The notes under the pieces: model-generated
Seen by the model: the letters and a program-made list of their open reading frames with translations, nothing else
What the model was told of the DNA's origin: nothing
Databases searched by the model: none
Translations under genes and position numbers: made by a program
Assembly (NCBI GenBank): GCA_018378775.1
Contig: JAGZWV010000005.1
Coordinates: 1-64,000, forward strand
DNA length: 64,000 nucleotides
Origin: Collinsella sp.
GTDB taxonomy: Bacteria > Actinomycetota > Coriobacteriia > Coriobacteriales > Coriobacteriaceae
Direction: 5' to 3'
Part shown: positions 16,859 through 27,900 of the stretch, piece after piece
Layout: each line of letters begins with the position of its first letter
How positions within the stretch are numbered: the first letter of the stretch is position 1

Positions 16859-17740
16859 CTACACCTTCTCGGGGACGTACTTGCCCAAGAGGCCGGCAGG
16901 CTTGACGAGCAGGACGATGATCAGAACACCAAAGACGATGGAGTTGGCAAGGCTCGTGGAAATGTAGGCCTGTGCCATCGCCTCGATGATGCCGATGAGA
17001 ATGCCACCGACAAAGGCGCCGGGAATGGAGCCGATACCACCGAAGACGGCGGCGTCGAAGGCCTTGATGCCAGGCATGGCGCCCGTCGTGGGCTGCAGGA
17101 CCGGCGAATAGGAGCACAGCAGCACGCCGGCGATGGCGGCAAGGGCAGAGCCGATGGCGAACGTCATCGAGATGGTGCGGTTGACGTTGATGCCCATGAG
17201 CTGAGCGGCGGCCTTGTCCTCGGAAACGGCGCGCATGGCCTTGCCCATCTTGGTCTTACCCGTAAAGAACACCAAGCCGGCCATGATAACCAGGCAGGCG
17301 ACGATGGTGACGAGCGAGACGGCGCTCACGTTGTACTTGGCCAAGAACTCCGGCACCGGGAAGGTGACGAGCGAAGTAAAGTTCTTGGGCGTGGCGCCCC
17401 ACAGAAGCTGTGCGGCATTCTGCAGGAAGTAGGACACGCCGATAGCCGTGATTAGAACGGCCAGCGGGCCCGCCTGACGTAGCGGCTTATAGGCCAGGCC
17501 CTCGATGAGAACACCGAGAACCGTGCAGACCGCACAAGAGAGAATTACAGAAGCCCAGCCCGGGAGGCCGAGATACGACGTGGCGCAGAACGAGACATAG
17601 GCACCGACCATGATGACGTCGCCGTGAGCGAAGTTCAGCATCTTGGCGATACCGTAGACCATGGTGTAGCCCAACGCGATGATGGCGTAGACGCTGCCCA
17701 TGGACAGGCCGTTGACCAGGTATTGGATAAAGACCGTCAT
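16859..17740 (-). CDS. livH: branched-chain amino acid ABC transporter permease LivH
   Basis: This 293-residue permease has about eight membrane helices and the characteristic NGLSMGSVYAIIALGYTMVYG start, NFAHGDVIM near 50 and FDAAVFGGIGSIPGAFVGG near 225. ATG 17738-17740 is preferred: GGGGG lies nine bases upstream. It follows livJ1 after a 140-base gap holding two stable hairpins, and livM follows directly. Confidence 0.93.
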   Translation of the reverse strand: MTVFIQYLVNGLSMGSVYAIIALGYTMVYGIAKMLNFAHGDVIMVGAYVSFCATSYLGLPGWASVILSCAVCTVLGVLIEGLAYKPLRQAGPLAVLITAIGVSYFLQNAAQLLWGATPKNFTSLVTFPVPEFLAKYNVSAVSLVTIVACLVIMAGLVFFTGKTKMGKAMRAVSEDKAAAQLMGINVNRTISMTFAIGSALAAIAGVLLCSYSPVLQPTTGAMPGIKAFDAAVFGGIGSIPGAFVGGILIGIIEAMAQAYISTSLANSIVFGVLIIVLLVKPAGLLGKYVPEKV

Positions 17741-17786
17741 GTTCCACATCCCCCTTTCGAATAGGTTTCCAGTTGATGTATGAAAC

Positions 17787-17848
17787 AGGGACGTTACATC
17801 GTCCCTAGATACCAAGCAAGCAGGGAAGGCCAAAACCTCCCCTGCTTG
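17787..17848 (-). promoter_or_regulatory. paired hairpins between livJ1 and livH
   Basis: Two hairpins stand in the gap: AGGGACG-TTACAT-CGTCCCT (17787-17806) and a 13-bp stem from CAAGCAGGGGAGG with loop TTTTGG (17817-17848). Neither has a T-run. In binding-protein operons such structures usually stabilise the upstream mRNA or reduce read-through, so that binding protein exceeds permease; that role is inferred. Confidence 0.6.
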
Positions 17849-17879
17849 GGATCAAAACCGCTCTTTGTAAGGCGGCCTA

Positions 17880-19067
17880 TTAGGCCTGTACGTACTTGCC
17901 GTCGGTGATGACGTACGCCGTGGGGTCCTTCTGGACCTGGCCCTTGTCGTTCCAGGAAAGCTTGCCGGTCAGACCGTCAACGGTGATCTTGAGCATAGCC
18001 TCGGGCAGCTTCTCGGCGACCTCGGTCGGGTCGGCGTCGACGCCCAGGCCGGCCTCCTTGAGAGCCTCGACCACAGCGTGCACGCCGTCGTAGGCGTCGG
18101 CGGCAAACTGGTCGGGGGTATCGCCATAAGCGTCCTTATAGGCGTTGACGAAGTCGGCGTTCTTCTCGTCGTCGGCAGAGAACGGGGTCATGAGCAGCAG
18201 GCCCTCGGCAAGGGAGGTGTCGAAGCCCTCCACACCCAGGATGCCGTCCATGCCGTCGCAGCCCATCATCTTGACGTCGTAGCCCATGTCCTTAGCGTTC
18301 TTGAGCAGGACAGATGCCGGCGTGTAGTAGATCGGTGCGAAGATCATGGTGGCGCCGGCCTGCTTGGCCTTGGTGAGCTGGTTGGTGAAGCTCGTGGAAG
18401 AGTCGTCCTTAAAGGTTTCCTCGTCAACGATCTCGAGCTTGGACTCAGCGGCCTGGGCCTTAAAGGCATCGGCAATGCCCGAAGAATAGGCGTCGCCGGA
18501 GTTATAGAAGAGCACGAACTTCTCGTCCGCATACTTCTGAGCCAGGAACTTGGCAGCGTTGACGCCCTGGTTGGGGTCGGTAAAGCAAACCTGGAAGACG
18601 CAATCCTTGCCCTTGGTGACGTCCTCGGAAGACGCGGACGGGGTGATCATGAACGTCTTGGGGTCGTTACCGCACTCGGCGGCAACGGCAACCGATGCGC
18701 CCGTGGTGGTCGGGCCGACAAGGGCCTGCATACCCCAGTCCAGAAGATTATTAAAGGCGTTGACGGCCTTCTCGCCGTCGGCCTGATCGTCCTCGGCCTT
18801 GCTGGCAAGCGGAAGTTCCTTGGTGGAGAAATCCTTGCAGCCAAGCTCGACGGCCTGAGTAACGGACTTGCCATAGGAGGCATTTGCACCGGTCAGCGGG
18901 CCGATGGTGCCGATCTTAAACGAGGCGTCGCTCGAAGCGGAACCGCTATCGCCGCCGTTGGAGGAGCAGCCAGCTAGAATGGACATCGCCCCCAGACCTG
19001 CTGCGCTCGCGATAACGCTCCTGCGATTCATAACAGGGTTCAATGACTTACCGGTGAGGCTCGACAT
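17880..19067 (-). CDS. livJ: branched-chain amino acid ABC transporter substrate-binding lipoprotein (copy 1)
   Basis: This 395-residue periplasmic-binding-type lipoprotein begins with a short extension, then MNRRSVIASAAGLGAMSILA ending in the lipobox LAGC, with a Ser/Gly-rich linker. The mature part is a type I periplasmic binding fold: FKIGTIGPLTGANASYG, FSADDEKNADFVNAY and DQFAADAYDGVHAV. It would be anchored outside the membrane and feed LivHM. AGGAG lies seven bases before ATG 19065-19067. It is very similar to the next upstream gene over its whole length, pointing to a tandem duplication. Confidence 0.92.
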   Translation of the reverse strand: MSSLTGKSLNPVMNRRSVIASAAGLGAMSILAGCSSNGGDSGSASSDASFKIGTIGPLTGANASYGKSVTQAVELGCKDFSTKELPLASKAEDDQADGEKAVNAFNNLLDWGMQALVGPTTTGASVAVAAECGNDPKTFMITPSASSEDVTKGKDCVFQVCFTDPNQGVNAAKFLAQKYADEKFVLFYNSGDAYSSGIADAFKAQAAESKLEIVDEETFKDDSSTSFTNQLTKAKQAGATMIFAPIYYTPASVLLKNAKDMGYDVKMMGCDGMDGILGVEGFDTSLAEGLLLMTPFSADDEKNADFVNAYKDAYGDTPDQFAADAYDGVHAVVEALKEAGLGVDADPTEVAEKLPEAMLKITVDGLTGKLSWNDKGQVQKDPTAYVITDGKYVQA

Positions 19068-19155
19068 GCGGCTCTCCTCTCAAATCTCGTCGGGTTTCGG
19101 TTACCCGACAGGCCATCCTTCGCCGTGTTCGGCGTTCGCAAAATAGTAGACGCTT

Positions 19156-19183
19156 TAGTTAAGAAAAGTGGCGATTATTTCAA
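19156..19183 (-). promoter_or_regulatory. possible promoter of livJ1
   Basis: On the minus strand TTGAAA (19178-19183) and TAACTA (19156-19161) are 16 bases apart in an AT-rich stretch about 90 bases before the livJ1 start. It would allow copy 1 and the permease genes to be expressed apart from copy 2. Confidence 0.4.
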
Positions 19184-19338
19184 CTTTTCTTTGGCCTCGG
19201 ATTTTTATCCATATTTCTGCGTATTTTTACCGCTTTATGCAGGTCTGCCACTTTATTGTGTAAAAGTAATGTTTCCATTCTGTTACAAGCACCCTCGCCC
19301 TGAATAAAAGAGCCCCACCGGTTGCGTTTTATACGCTC

Positions 19339-20505
19339 TTAGGCGGCGATGTACTTGCCGTCCTGAATCACATAGGCCGTAGCGGGCTTTTCGACCTGGC
19401 CCTCGTCGTTCCAGGTGAGCTCGCCGGTCAGGCCATCGATCTTGATCTTACGCATTGCCTTGGCAAGGTCGGCGGCAATGTCGGCACCGTCGGCCGTCGT
19501 ATCGATGCCAGCCTTGTCGATGGCCTCGGCGATCGCGTGGACGCAGTCGTAGGCGTCGGCGGCAAACTGGTTGGGGGTCTCGTCGTACTCCTCCTTGTAT
19601 GCCTTGACGAAGTCGGCGTTCTTCTCGTCGTCGGCGGAGAACGGCGTCATGAGCAGCACGCCCTCGGCAAGCGAGGTGTCGAAGCCCTCGACGGAGAGCA
19701 GGCCGTCCATGCCGTCGGTACCCATGAGCGTCATGTCATAGCCCATGTCCTTGGCATTCTTGAGCAGGACGGATGCCGGCGTGTAGTAGATCGGCGCAAA
19801 GATGAGCGTGGCGCCAGCCTCCTTGGCCTTGGTCAGCTGGTTGGTAAAGCTCGTGGAGGAGTCGTCCTTAAAGGTCTCGGTATCGACGATATCGAGCTTG
19901 GACTCCTTGGCCTGCTCGGCGAAGGCATCAGCGACGCCCGAGCTGTACGTATCGCCGGAGTTGTAGAACAGGGCGATCTTGGCGTCCGCATACTTCTCGG
20001 CCAAGAACTTCGCGGCGCTCGTGCCCATGGTGGGATCGGTGAAGCAGACCTGGAAGACCGTGGTCTTATCCTTGGTGACGTCGAGCGACGAGGCAGAAGG
20101 CGTGACCATGAGCATGTCGTCGGCAATCTCGCCCGAGACAGCAACGGCGGCACCGGTGGTAACGGGGCCGACGAGTGCCTGCATGCCCCAGTCGCACAGG
20201 GTATTGAAGGCGTTGATGGCCTTCTCGCCGTCAGCGACGTCGTCCTCGGACTTAAGCGAGAGCTTGAGGTCCTTGGTCGAGAAATCCTTGGCAGCGAGCT
20301 TAGCGCCCTTCTCGGCCGAGACGCCATAGGTTGCCGCGGCGCCGGTCAGAGGGCCGATGACACCGATCTTGAAAGACTTGCCGTCATCGGCGGAGCCGCC
20401 ATCCGAGCCACCCGAGGAGCAGCCGGCAAGCGCGACGGTGCTACCGAGCGCCGCGGCGCCGGCGAGGAAGTTCCTACGGCTGAGCGTGCTGTTGATGTTG
20501 AACAT
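19339..20505 (-). CDS. livJ: branched-chain amino acid ABC transporter substrate-binding lipoprotein (copy 2)
   Basis: This 388-residue paralogue of the downstream livJ has a twin-arginine-like signal SRRNFLAGAAALGSTVALAG followed by the lipobox Cys, then FKIGVIGPLTGAAATYG and the same FSADDEKNADFV and NQFAADAYDCVHAI segments. The twin arginines suggest Tat export before lipidation. ATG 20503-20505 follows GGGGG at about five bases. Only a weak hairpin (AAGAGC/GCTCTT followed by TTATTC, 19306-19338) stands after it, so read-through into livJ1 is likely. The two copies may differ in substrate preference. Confidence 0.92.
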   Translation of the reverse strand: MFNINSTLSRRNFLAGAAALGSTVALAGCSSGGSDGGSADDGKSFKIGVIGPLTGAAATYGVSAEKGAKLAAKDFSTKDLKLSLKSEDDVADGEKAINAFNTLCDWGMQALVGPVTTGAAVAVSGEIADDMLMVTPSASSLDVTKDKTTVFQVCFTDPTMGTSAAKFLAEKYADAKIALFYNSGDTYSSGVADAFAEQAKESKLDIVDTETFKDDSSTSFTNQLTKAKEAGATLIFAPIYYTPASVLLKNAKDMGYDMTLMGTDGMDGLLSVEGFDTSLAEGVLLMTPFSADDEKNADFVKAYKEEYDETPNQFAADAYDCVHAIAEAIDKAGIDTTADGADIAADLAKAMRKIKIDGLTGELTWNDEGQVEKPATAYVIQDGKYIAA

Positions 20506-20754
20506 GGTGTCCCCCTTTTCGCTGGCCGCGGTGCGGCCGTCTTGCGGTACAGGGCAAACCTTATGGTTCAAACGTTGACAGTTTGTTACGGAACTTCGTT
20601 TGTAGCGAGCGTGTTTCCAATGTTTCCGCAGCGTTTCGGGGGTAGTGTTTTGTGCGGCTCCTGTTGCCTGGCAAGCACGCGCCCTCGGTTCACGCTAGAA
20701 TGCACTCAACCTTAACTGGTCAATCATCCATACAGATGCACGAAGGAGCTATCT

Positions 20755-22098
20755 ATGAGCGAATCCCTGCGCACCGTGAACGTCGGCCTGATCGGTCTGG
20801 GAACCGTCGGCGGCGGCGTGGCCCGCTTGATTAAGAGCCACCACGATGAGTACCTGGCCGCCTACGGCATCGACCTTAAGCTAACCCGCGCCTGTGCGCT
20901 TGCCTGGGAGCAGGCCGAAGCCGCCGGTATTGAGCGCGAGGCCTTTACAAGCGACTGGCACGACGTCGTCACCGACCCCGCCGTCGACATCGTCGTCGAG
21001 CTGATCGGTGGCGAGCACCCCGCGACCGAGGTCTTCACCACGGCCTTCGAGAACGGCAAGCACGTCGTCTCCGCCAACAAGGCCCTGCTCGGCCGTCATG
21101 TCGAGACGCTTGCCGAGAAAGCGCGCGCGTGCGGCGTGCAGATCAAGTGCGAGGCCAGCTGCGGCGGCGGTATCCCCATCGTCAGCACGCTCGAGCACGA
21201 CCTGGTGGGCAACAAGATCCTGACCATCGCCGGCATCCTCAACGGCACCACCAACTACATCCTGTCGCGTATGGACGCCGAGGGCGCCGATTACGCCGAT
21301 GTGCTCGCCGATGCCCAGGCCAAGGGCTATGCCGAGGCCGATCCGTCCGCCGACGTCGACGGCTTCGATGCCGCCAGCAAGACGGCCATCCTCGCCTCCA
21401 TCGGCTTTGGCACCCGCGTGACCACCGACGACGTCTACCAGCAGGGCATCCGCACCATCGGCGCCGAGGACATCGCCCAGGCCCGCGAGCTCGGCTACAC
21501 CATTAAACTGCTGGGCATCGCCCGCAACACCGATGCCGGCGTCGACGTCCGCGTGCATCCCACGCTGATCCCCGCCGACCACATGCTCGCTAAGGTCAAC
21601 GGCGCCATGAACGCCGTCTACGTGGTGGGCGACGCTGTGGGCGAGACCATGTTCTACGGTGCCGGCGCAGGCTCCTTCCCCACCGCGAGCGCCGTCGTGG
21701 GCGATATCCTGTCGCTGTCCGAGCAGATCAGCCGCGGCGTGGCACCGCTGCCCGAGATCGAGCCCTACGGCCACAACCTCGCCTTTAAGCCCATGGACGA
21801 GCTCCAGACCAAGTACTATGTGCGCCTGAAGGTTGCCGACCGCGTGGGCGCCCTGTCCGAGACGGTCGATATCTTCGCCAAGCACAACATCTCGATCTCG
21901 CTCATCAATCAAGTCGAGGATGGCAAGTCGGGAGTCACCGACACCTGCTCGGTCATCTTCCTGACGCACCGCGCGCTCGAGAAGGACGTCCAGGCTGCCG
22001 CCGCCGAGCTTGCAGGCGTCGACTGCGTGGCCGAGGTCGCCAACGTCCTGCGTATCGAGGACGTCGAGGCCTGGACCGAAGGCGTTATGGCCAACTAG
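20755..22098 (+). CDS. hom: homoserine dehydrogenase
   Basis: This 447-residue enzyme reduces aspartate semialdehyde to homoserine with NAD(P)H, the branch to methionine, threonine and isoleucine. The nucleotide-binding GLGTVGGGV is at residues about 13-21, ANKALLG near 107, the substrate region NGTTNYILSRM near 163 and KTAILASIGFG near 208. A C-terminal ACT domain (about 350-447) starts at YYVRLKVADRVGALSE and suggests threonine feedback. GAAGGAG lies seven bases before the ATG. It diverges from livJ2 and ends at a strong terminator, so is probably monocistronic. Confidence 0.96.
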   Translation: MSESLRTVNVGLIGLGTVGGGVARLIKSHHDEYLAAYGIDLKLTRACALAWEQAEAAGIEREAFTSDWHDVVTDPAVDIVVELIGGEHPATEVFTTAFENGKHVVSANKALLGRHVETLAEKARACGVQIKCEASCGGGIPIVSTLEHDLVGNKILTIAGILNGTTNYILSRMDAEGADYADVLADAQAKGYAEADPSADVDGFDAASKTAILASIGFGTRVTTDDVYQQGIRTIGAEDIAQARELGYTIKLLGIARNTDAGVDVRVHPTLIPADHMLAKVNGAMNAVYVVGDAVGETMFYGAGAGSFPTASAVVGDILSLSEQISRGVAPLPEIEPYGHNLAFKPMDELQTKYYVRLKVADRVGALSETVDIFAKHNISISLINQVEDGKSGVTDTCSVIFLTHRALEKDVQAAAAELAGVDCVAEVANVLRIEDVEAWTEGVMAN

Positions 22099-22133
22099 TC
22101 CGGCTCTCGCCATACGACATATATGTTTGAAGG

Positions 22134-22165
22134 GCTCCCGTCCGGTCTTGGACGGGAGTCTTTTT
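22134..22165 (+). terminator. terminator of hom
   Basis: Stem CTCCCGTCC-GGTCTT-GGACGGGAG followed by TCTTTTT, 36 bases past the hom stop. Confidence 0.85.
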
Positions 22166-22323
22166 ACTTGCGCGCTCGGGGCGCATGAGCGCGGCCAACG
22201 TTTGAACAACTTGACCGCTCGCTGACAACCGGGGGTACCGTTCACCGATAAGCGAACATGCCCGTTTTGGGCCGCCACTATGCTGTGCTGCGTATGTCCA
22301 CACCCCCGAAGAATGGAGGCACC

Positions 22324-23073
<750 letters not shown>

Positions 23074-23116
23074 AGGTCGCAAGCCACGACTTCGAACCTC
23101 AACGAGGCCCAACGCA

Positions 23117-23156
23117 AAAGGCGCGCTGTCTGCATCAACCGCAGGCAGCGCGCCTT
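23117..23156. terminator. bidirectional terminator between SDR and antiporter genes
   Basis: Arms AAGGCGCGCTG and its complement enclose an inner CTGC/GCAG stem. The plus side continues CTATTATTTG and the minus side TTTT, so it serves both converging genes. Confidence 0.75.
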
Positions 23157-23194
23157 CTATTATTTGGACGGAACCCGTATCCCGGCATTCCTTA

Positions 23195-24757
23195 CTACTT
23201 GCCGTCGTCGTCCTCGGCTTCTTCTCTTGCATAGAGCTCCAGCATGCGGCGGCGGTATTCGCGCACGGCGAGCTTGGCGCGCTCCAGGCGGCGACGCTCG
23301 CGCGGAGTCAGTTTGGACGGGTCGACCTCGTCTCCATAGGTCTTATCGGCAAGCAGGTGCGCCGCGTCCACGATGCGGGCATCGATGTGGCCGCTCGCCG
23401 CCTCGGCGGAAAGACGCTCGGCAATCGTATCGAGCGTAGGCAGTCCCTCGAATACGCGACCATGGCCATGCGAAGTCAGCAGCTCATGCTCGCGTGCGAG
23501 CAAGCTCGCTAGGTCGTGATGGGCGCGCAGGATGTCAAGCGCATCGGATGGATGCTCGGCAACCTCCGCCACGGCAGCGACCGGTGCGGCGTCGACCACG
23601 CGGTAGAAGAGCTGCGCGAGCAATGGCATCAAGAACACCGTAATGGCACCGGCGGCAACCATAACCGACGCAATATCTTGCGACAGCGCACCCGCGTTGA
23701 CGGCAACGCTTGTCACGGCAACGATGATCGGCAGGGCCGTGGTGCAGTACAGGGCCACGGTAATGCGGCCATACGCCGACACATCGCGCGTCACGGGACA
23801 AAAGCTCATAGAGACGAGAATAGGCACGGCACGAATAATCAGTAACGCCACGATAAAGCCCGCGAGCAGCCCGGGGCGCGACGCCACGGCCGTCAGGTCG
23901 ATCTTTGCGCCCGATACGGTAAAGAACACCGGAATCAAAAAGCCGTAGGCCAGGCCGTCGAGCTTGGTCTCGAGCGTATGGTTGCCCTCGGGGATGATAT
24001 AGCGCAAGACAAAGCCGGCGGCAAAAGAACCCAACACGATGTCGAGGTCAAAGATGGCCGAGAACGCCACGAGCGTAACCAGGATGAGCACCGTCAGGCG
24101 CACGAAAGTCTGCGATGTGGTGTCGGCGCGTTCCTCGACAAACGAAAAGAAGCGGCTGCCGACGCGCCTGGAACGACTTGGAACCGCGGCCAGCAGCACG
24201 CAGACCGCAGCAAACAGGCCAAGAATCACGAGCGTCTGGATGCCGGTGCGGGCAGACAGCAGCACCGACATGGCGAGCACGGGACCGAGCTCGCCCCAAG
24301 TGCCATACGCGAGAATCGAGTCGCCAACGCGCGTGCCGGTGAGCGAGCGCTCGCGCATGATGGGCACAAGCGTGCCGAGCGCCGTCGAGGTAAGCGCGAG
24401 CGTCACGGCGATACCGTCGAAATGGCTGACCGAGAACCACGGCGTAAAGCGCACGGCAAGCCAGGCGATACCAAACGTGACGGCCCACGTCGCCAAGCCG
24501 TAGCGCCCCTCCACACCCGTAATGCTCTTGGGATCGATCTCAAAGCCGGCAAGCAGGAACAAAAAGGCCAGTCCGAGCTCGGACACGAGCGAGACCTCGG
24601 CATCTACATTGACAATGCCGAGCATATGCGGGCCCAGCACCGCACCGAACACGAGCAAAAAGACCGTCTCGGGAATGGGTTTTCCGGGAATCGCCGAGGC
24701 GATGAAGGGGCTTGCAAAGGCCACGAGCGCGATGATGGCGAGTGAAACGAATGCCAT
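23195..24757 (-). CDS. CPA-family cation:proton antiporter
   Basis: This 520-residue protein has about 12 membrane helices in residues 1-395, with the antiporter-typical SELGLAFLFLLAGFEIDP segment near 58-75 and repeated helix pairs, matching the Na+/H+ exchanger domain of monovalent cation:proton antiporter-2 transporters. Residues 396-520 are a soluble, charged tail with a dense arginine stretch (TPRERRRLERAK) and an acidic end; no TrkA-N nucleotide-binding domain is seen. It exchanges Na+ or K+ for H+ in pH and ion homeostasis. The start has AAAGG upstream. Confidence 0.87.
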   Translation of the reverse strand: MAFVSLAIIALVAFASPFIASAIPGKPIPETVFLLVFGAVLGPHMLGIVNVDAEVSLVSELGLAFLFLLAGFEIDPKSITGVEGRYGLATWAVTFGIAWLAVRFTPWFSVSHFDGIAVTLALTSTALGTLVPIMRERSLTGTRVGDSILAYGTWGELGPVLAMSVLLSARTGIQTLVILGLFAAVCVLLAAVPSRSRRVGSRFFSFVEERADTTSQTFVRLTVLILVTLVAFSAIFDLDIVLGSFAAGFVLRYIIPEGNHTLETKLDGLAYGFLIPVFFTVSGAKIDLTAVASRPGLLAGFIVALLIIRAVPILVSMSFCPVTRDVSAYGRITVALYCTTALPIIVAVTSVAVNAGALSQDIASVMVAAGAITVFLMPLLAQLFYRVVDAAPVAAVAEVAEHPSDALDILRAHHDLASLLAREHELLTSHGHGRVFEGLPTLDTIAERLSAEAASGHIDARIVDAAHLLADKTYGDEVDPSKLTPRERRRLERAKLAVREYRRRMLELYAREEAEDDDGK

Positions 24758-24941
24758 GTGATGCCTTTCTCTTGTTTGCGCATCACTGTAGCACCCTCGC
24801 CGTCCTCAACGCGCCGCGAGCTGTCGTATCATAGTGAGGTTTACAAACATGTGGCTCAAGGCGACCGCAGGGCAGACCCCGCAAACCGACCGCTGCCGCA
24901 TACCGTACCGTACGCCCAACCGATCAGGAAGGCAGGAACCA

Positions 24942-27900
24942 ATGGTCTCTCGTATCTACGTGGAGAAGAAACCCGGGTTCGACGTCGAGGCTCAGCAGCT
25001 CAAGGGCGAGCTGACCGAAATTCTCGGCATCAAGGGCATCGAGGCCCTGAGGATCATCAACCGCTACGACGTCGAGGGCATCGACGAGGAGCTTTTCCGC
25101 TCCTGCGTGCCGACCGTCTTTAGCGAGCCCCAGGTCGATGTGACCTACGACGAGCTCCCCGCAAGCGATGGCGCCGTCTTTGCCGTCGAATTCCTGCCTG
25201 GTCAGTTTGACCAGCGCGCCGACTCCGCCAGCGAGTGCGTGCAGCTCATCAGCCAGGGCGAGCGCCCCGCCGTGCGCTCCGCCAAGGTCTATATGATCTC
25301 GGGCGCTCTGGACGAGGCCGCCATCGATGCCATCAAGCACTACGTGGTGAACCCCGTCGAGGCGCGCATCGCCTCGCTCGACCTGCCCGAGACGCTGTAC
25401 ATGGAGACCCCCGAGCCCCAGCCCGTCGAGGTGCTCGACGGTTTCCGCGAGCTCGACGAGGCCGGCCTTGCCGCCTTTATTTCCGAGCGCGGCCTTGCCA
25501 TGGACGAGGCGGACATCGCCTTCTGCCAGCAGTACTTCCGCGATGAGAACCGCGACCCCACCATCACCGAGATCCGCGTGATCGACACCTATTGGTCCGA
25601 CCACTGCCGCCACACCACCTTCGGCACCGTCCTGGACGACGTGACGATCGACGACGCCGTGGTGCAGCAAGCCTTCGACCGCTACATGGAGATGCGCCAC
25701 GAACTCGGTCGCGACGCCAAGCCCGTCTGCCTCATGGACATGGGCACCATCGGCGCCAAGTACCTCAAGAAGACCGGCGTCATGACCGATGTCGATGAGT
25801 CCGAGGAGATCAACGCCTGCACCGTCAAGGTGAAGGTCGATGTCGATGGCGAGGACCAGGACTGGCTGTTCCTCTTTAAGAACGAGACCCACAACCACCC
25901 GACCGAGATCGAGCCCTTCGGCGGTGCCGCCACCTGCGTGGGCGGCGCTATCCGTGACCCGCTCTCGGGCCGCAGCTATGTGTATCAGGCCATGCGCGTC
26001 ACCGGTGCCGGCGACCCCACCGTCCCGGTTTCCGAGACGCTCGAGGGCAAGCTGCCGCAGCGCAAGCTCGTGACCACCGCTGCCGCCGGCTACTCCAGCT
26101 ACGGCAACCAGATCGGCCTTGCCACCGGTCAGGTTAATGAACTCTATCACCCCGGTTACGTGGCCAAGCGCATGGAAGTTGGCGCCGTCGTGGGCGCCAC
26201 CCCGGCAAACCACGTTCGTCGCGAGTGCCCCGCCCCCACCGACAAGATCATCCTGCTGGGCGGCCGCACCGGCCGTGACGGCATCGGTGGCGCTACCGGC
26301 TCCTCAAAGACCCAGAACACCGAGTCCATCGAGACCTCGGGTGCCGAGGTCCAGAAGGGCAACGCCCCGGTCGAGCGCAAGCTGCAGCGTCTGTTCCGCC
26401 GCGGCGACGCCTGCCGTCTGATCAAGCGCTGCAACGACTTTGGCGCCGGCGGCGTCTCGGTCGCCGTGGGTGAGCTTGCCGACGGCCTGTATGTCGACCT
26501 TGACACCGTGACCAAGAAGTACGACGGCCTGGATGGCACCGAGCTCGCCATTTCCGAGTCCCAGGAGCGCATGGCTTGCGCCGTCGCCGACGGTGACGTC
26601 GAGGAGTTCATGGGCTACGCCGCCGAGGAGAACCTGGAGGCAACCGTTATCGCCGAGGTTACCGCCGAGCCGCGCATGCGCATGGCCTGGAACGGTGTCG
26701 CCATCGTCGACCTATCCCGCGAGTTCCTCAACTCCAACGGCGCGCCCAAGCACCAGATCGCCCACGTATGCGCCCGCAGCGTGTGGCAGCCCAGCTGGGC
26801 CGGCACCACGCTTGCCGAGCGCATGACCTCGCTTGTCACCGACCTCAACGTCGCTTCCAACAAGGGTCTTTCCGAGCGCTTCGACTCCACCATCGGTGCC
26901 GCGACCGTGCTCATGCCCTTTGGCGGCAAGACGCAGCTCACTCCGAGCTCTGCCATGGTCGCCAAGTTCCCCGTGGACGGCGAGACCACTACGGCGAGCG
27001 CCATGGCATGGGGCTTCAACCCCTACCTGATGGAAGCCGACCAGTTTGCAGGCGCCTACCTGTCCGTGGTCGAGTCCATCGCCAAGCTCGTGGCCGCCGG
27101 CTTTGAGCACAAGCGCGCCTATCTCTCCTTCCAGGAGTACTTCGAGCGCCTGCGCACCGAGGCCGAGCGCTGGGGCAAGCCCATGGCAGCAGTACTCGGC
27201 GCCCTCATGGCTCAGGTCGACCTGGGCGCCGGCGCCATCGGCGGCAAGGATTCCATGAGCGGCTCGTTTGAGGACGAGGCCGGCGAGCTCAACGTTCCGC
27301 CGACCCTGATCAGCTTCGCTGTGGCCGTGGGCAAGGCGGCCCGCGCCGTCTCCCCCGAGTTCAAGGGCCTGACGCACCGCGTCGTCCGTATCGCCCCCGC
27401 CACCTACGGCGAGGATTACCGTCCCGACGCCCAGCAGCTGCTCGCAGCGTTCGACGCCGTCGAGGCGCTTACCGCTACCGGTGACGCCCTAGCCATCTCC
27501 ACGCCCGGCTACGGCTGCGGCGCCGAGAGCCTCTTTAAGATGTGCGTCGGCAACCAGATCGGTATCGAGCTTGCCGAGGATGTGGACGTGGAGAGCCTCT
27601 TCGCCCCGCTCTACGGCAGCTTTATCGTCGAGCTCGCTGAGGACGCCGAGCTGCCCGAGGTCGCCGACGGCGTTGTCGTCGAGCCCCTGGGTACCACCGT
27701 CGAGGGTTATGTCATCGATACCGGCTCCGAGGTCATCGAGCTCTCCGAGCTCCAGGAGGCCTGGGAGAGCGGCATCGAGGGCGTCTTTGCCTACCGCAGC
27801 GCCGGCGAGACCGCCGAGGTCGAGACCATCGACTTCCGCACCAAGGATATCCATGTGTACGGTGGCGCCAAGATCGCCCGCCCGCGCGTGGTCATCCCCG

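Noticed and set aside
14194..17455. Long plus-strand frames across livF-livH
   Set aside because: They oppose certain ABC-transporter genes and their translations are low-complexity His/Asp/Gly-rich sequence.
20881..22278. Long open frame (465 codons) antisense to hom
   Set aside because: It mirrors hom codons, has no ribosome site and gives low-complexity Gly/Ala/Asp/His sequence. It is a shadow of high-GC coding DNA.
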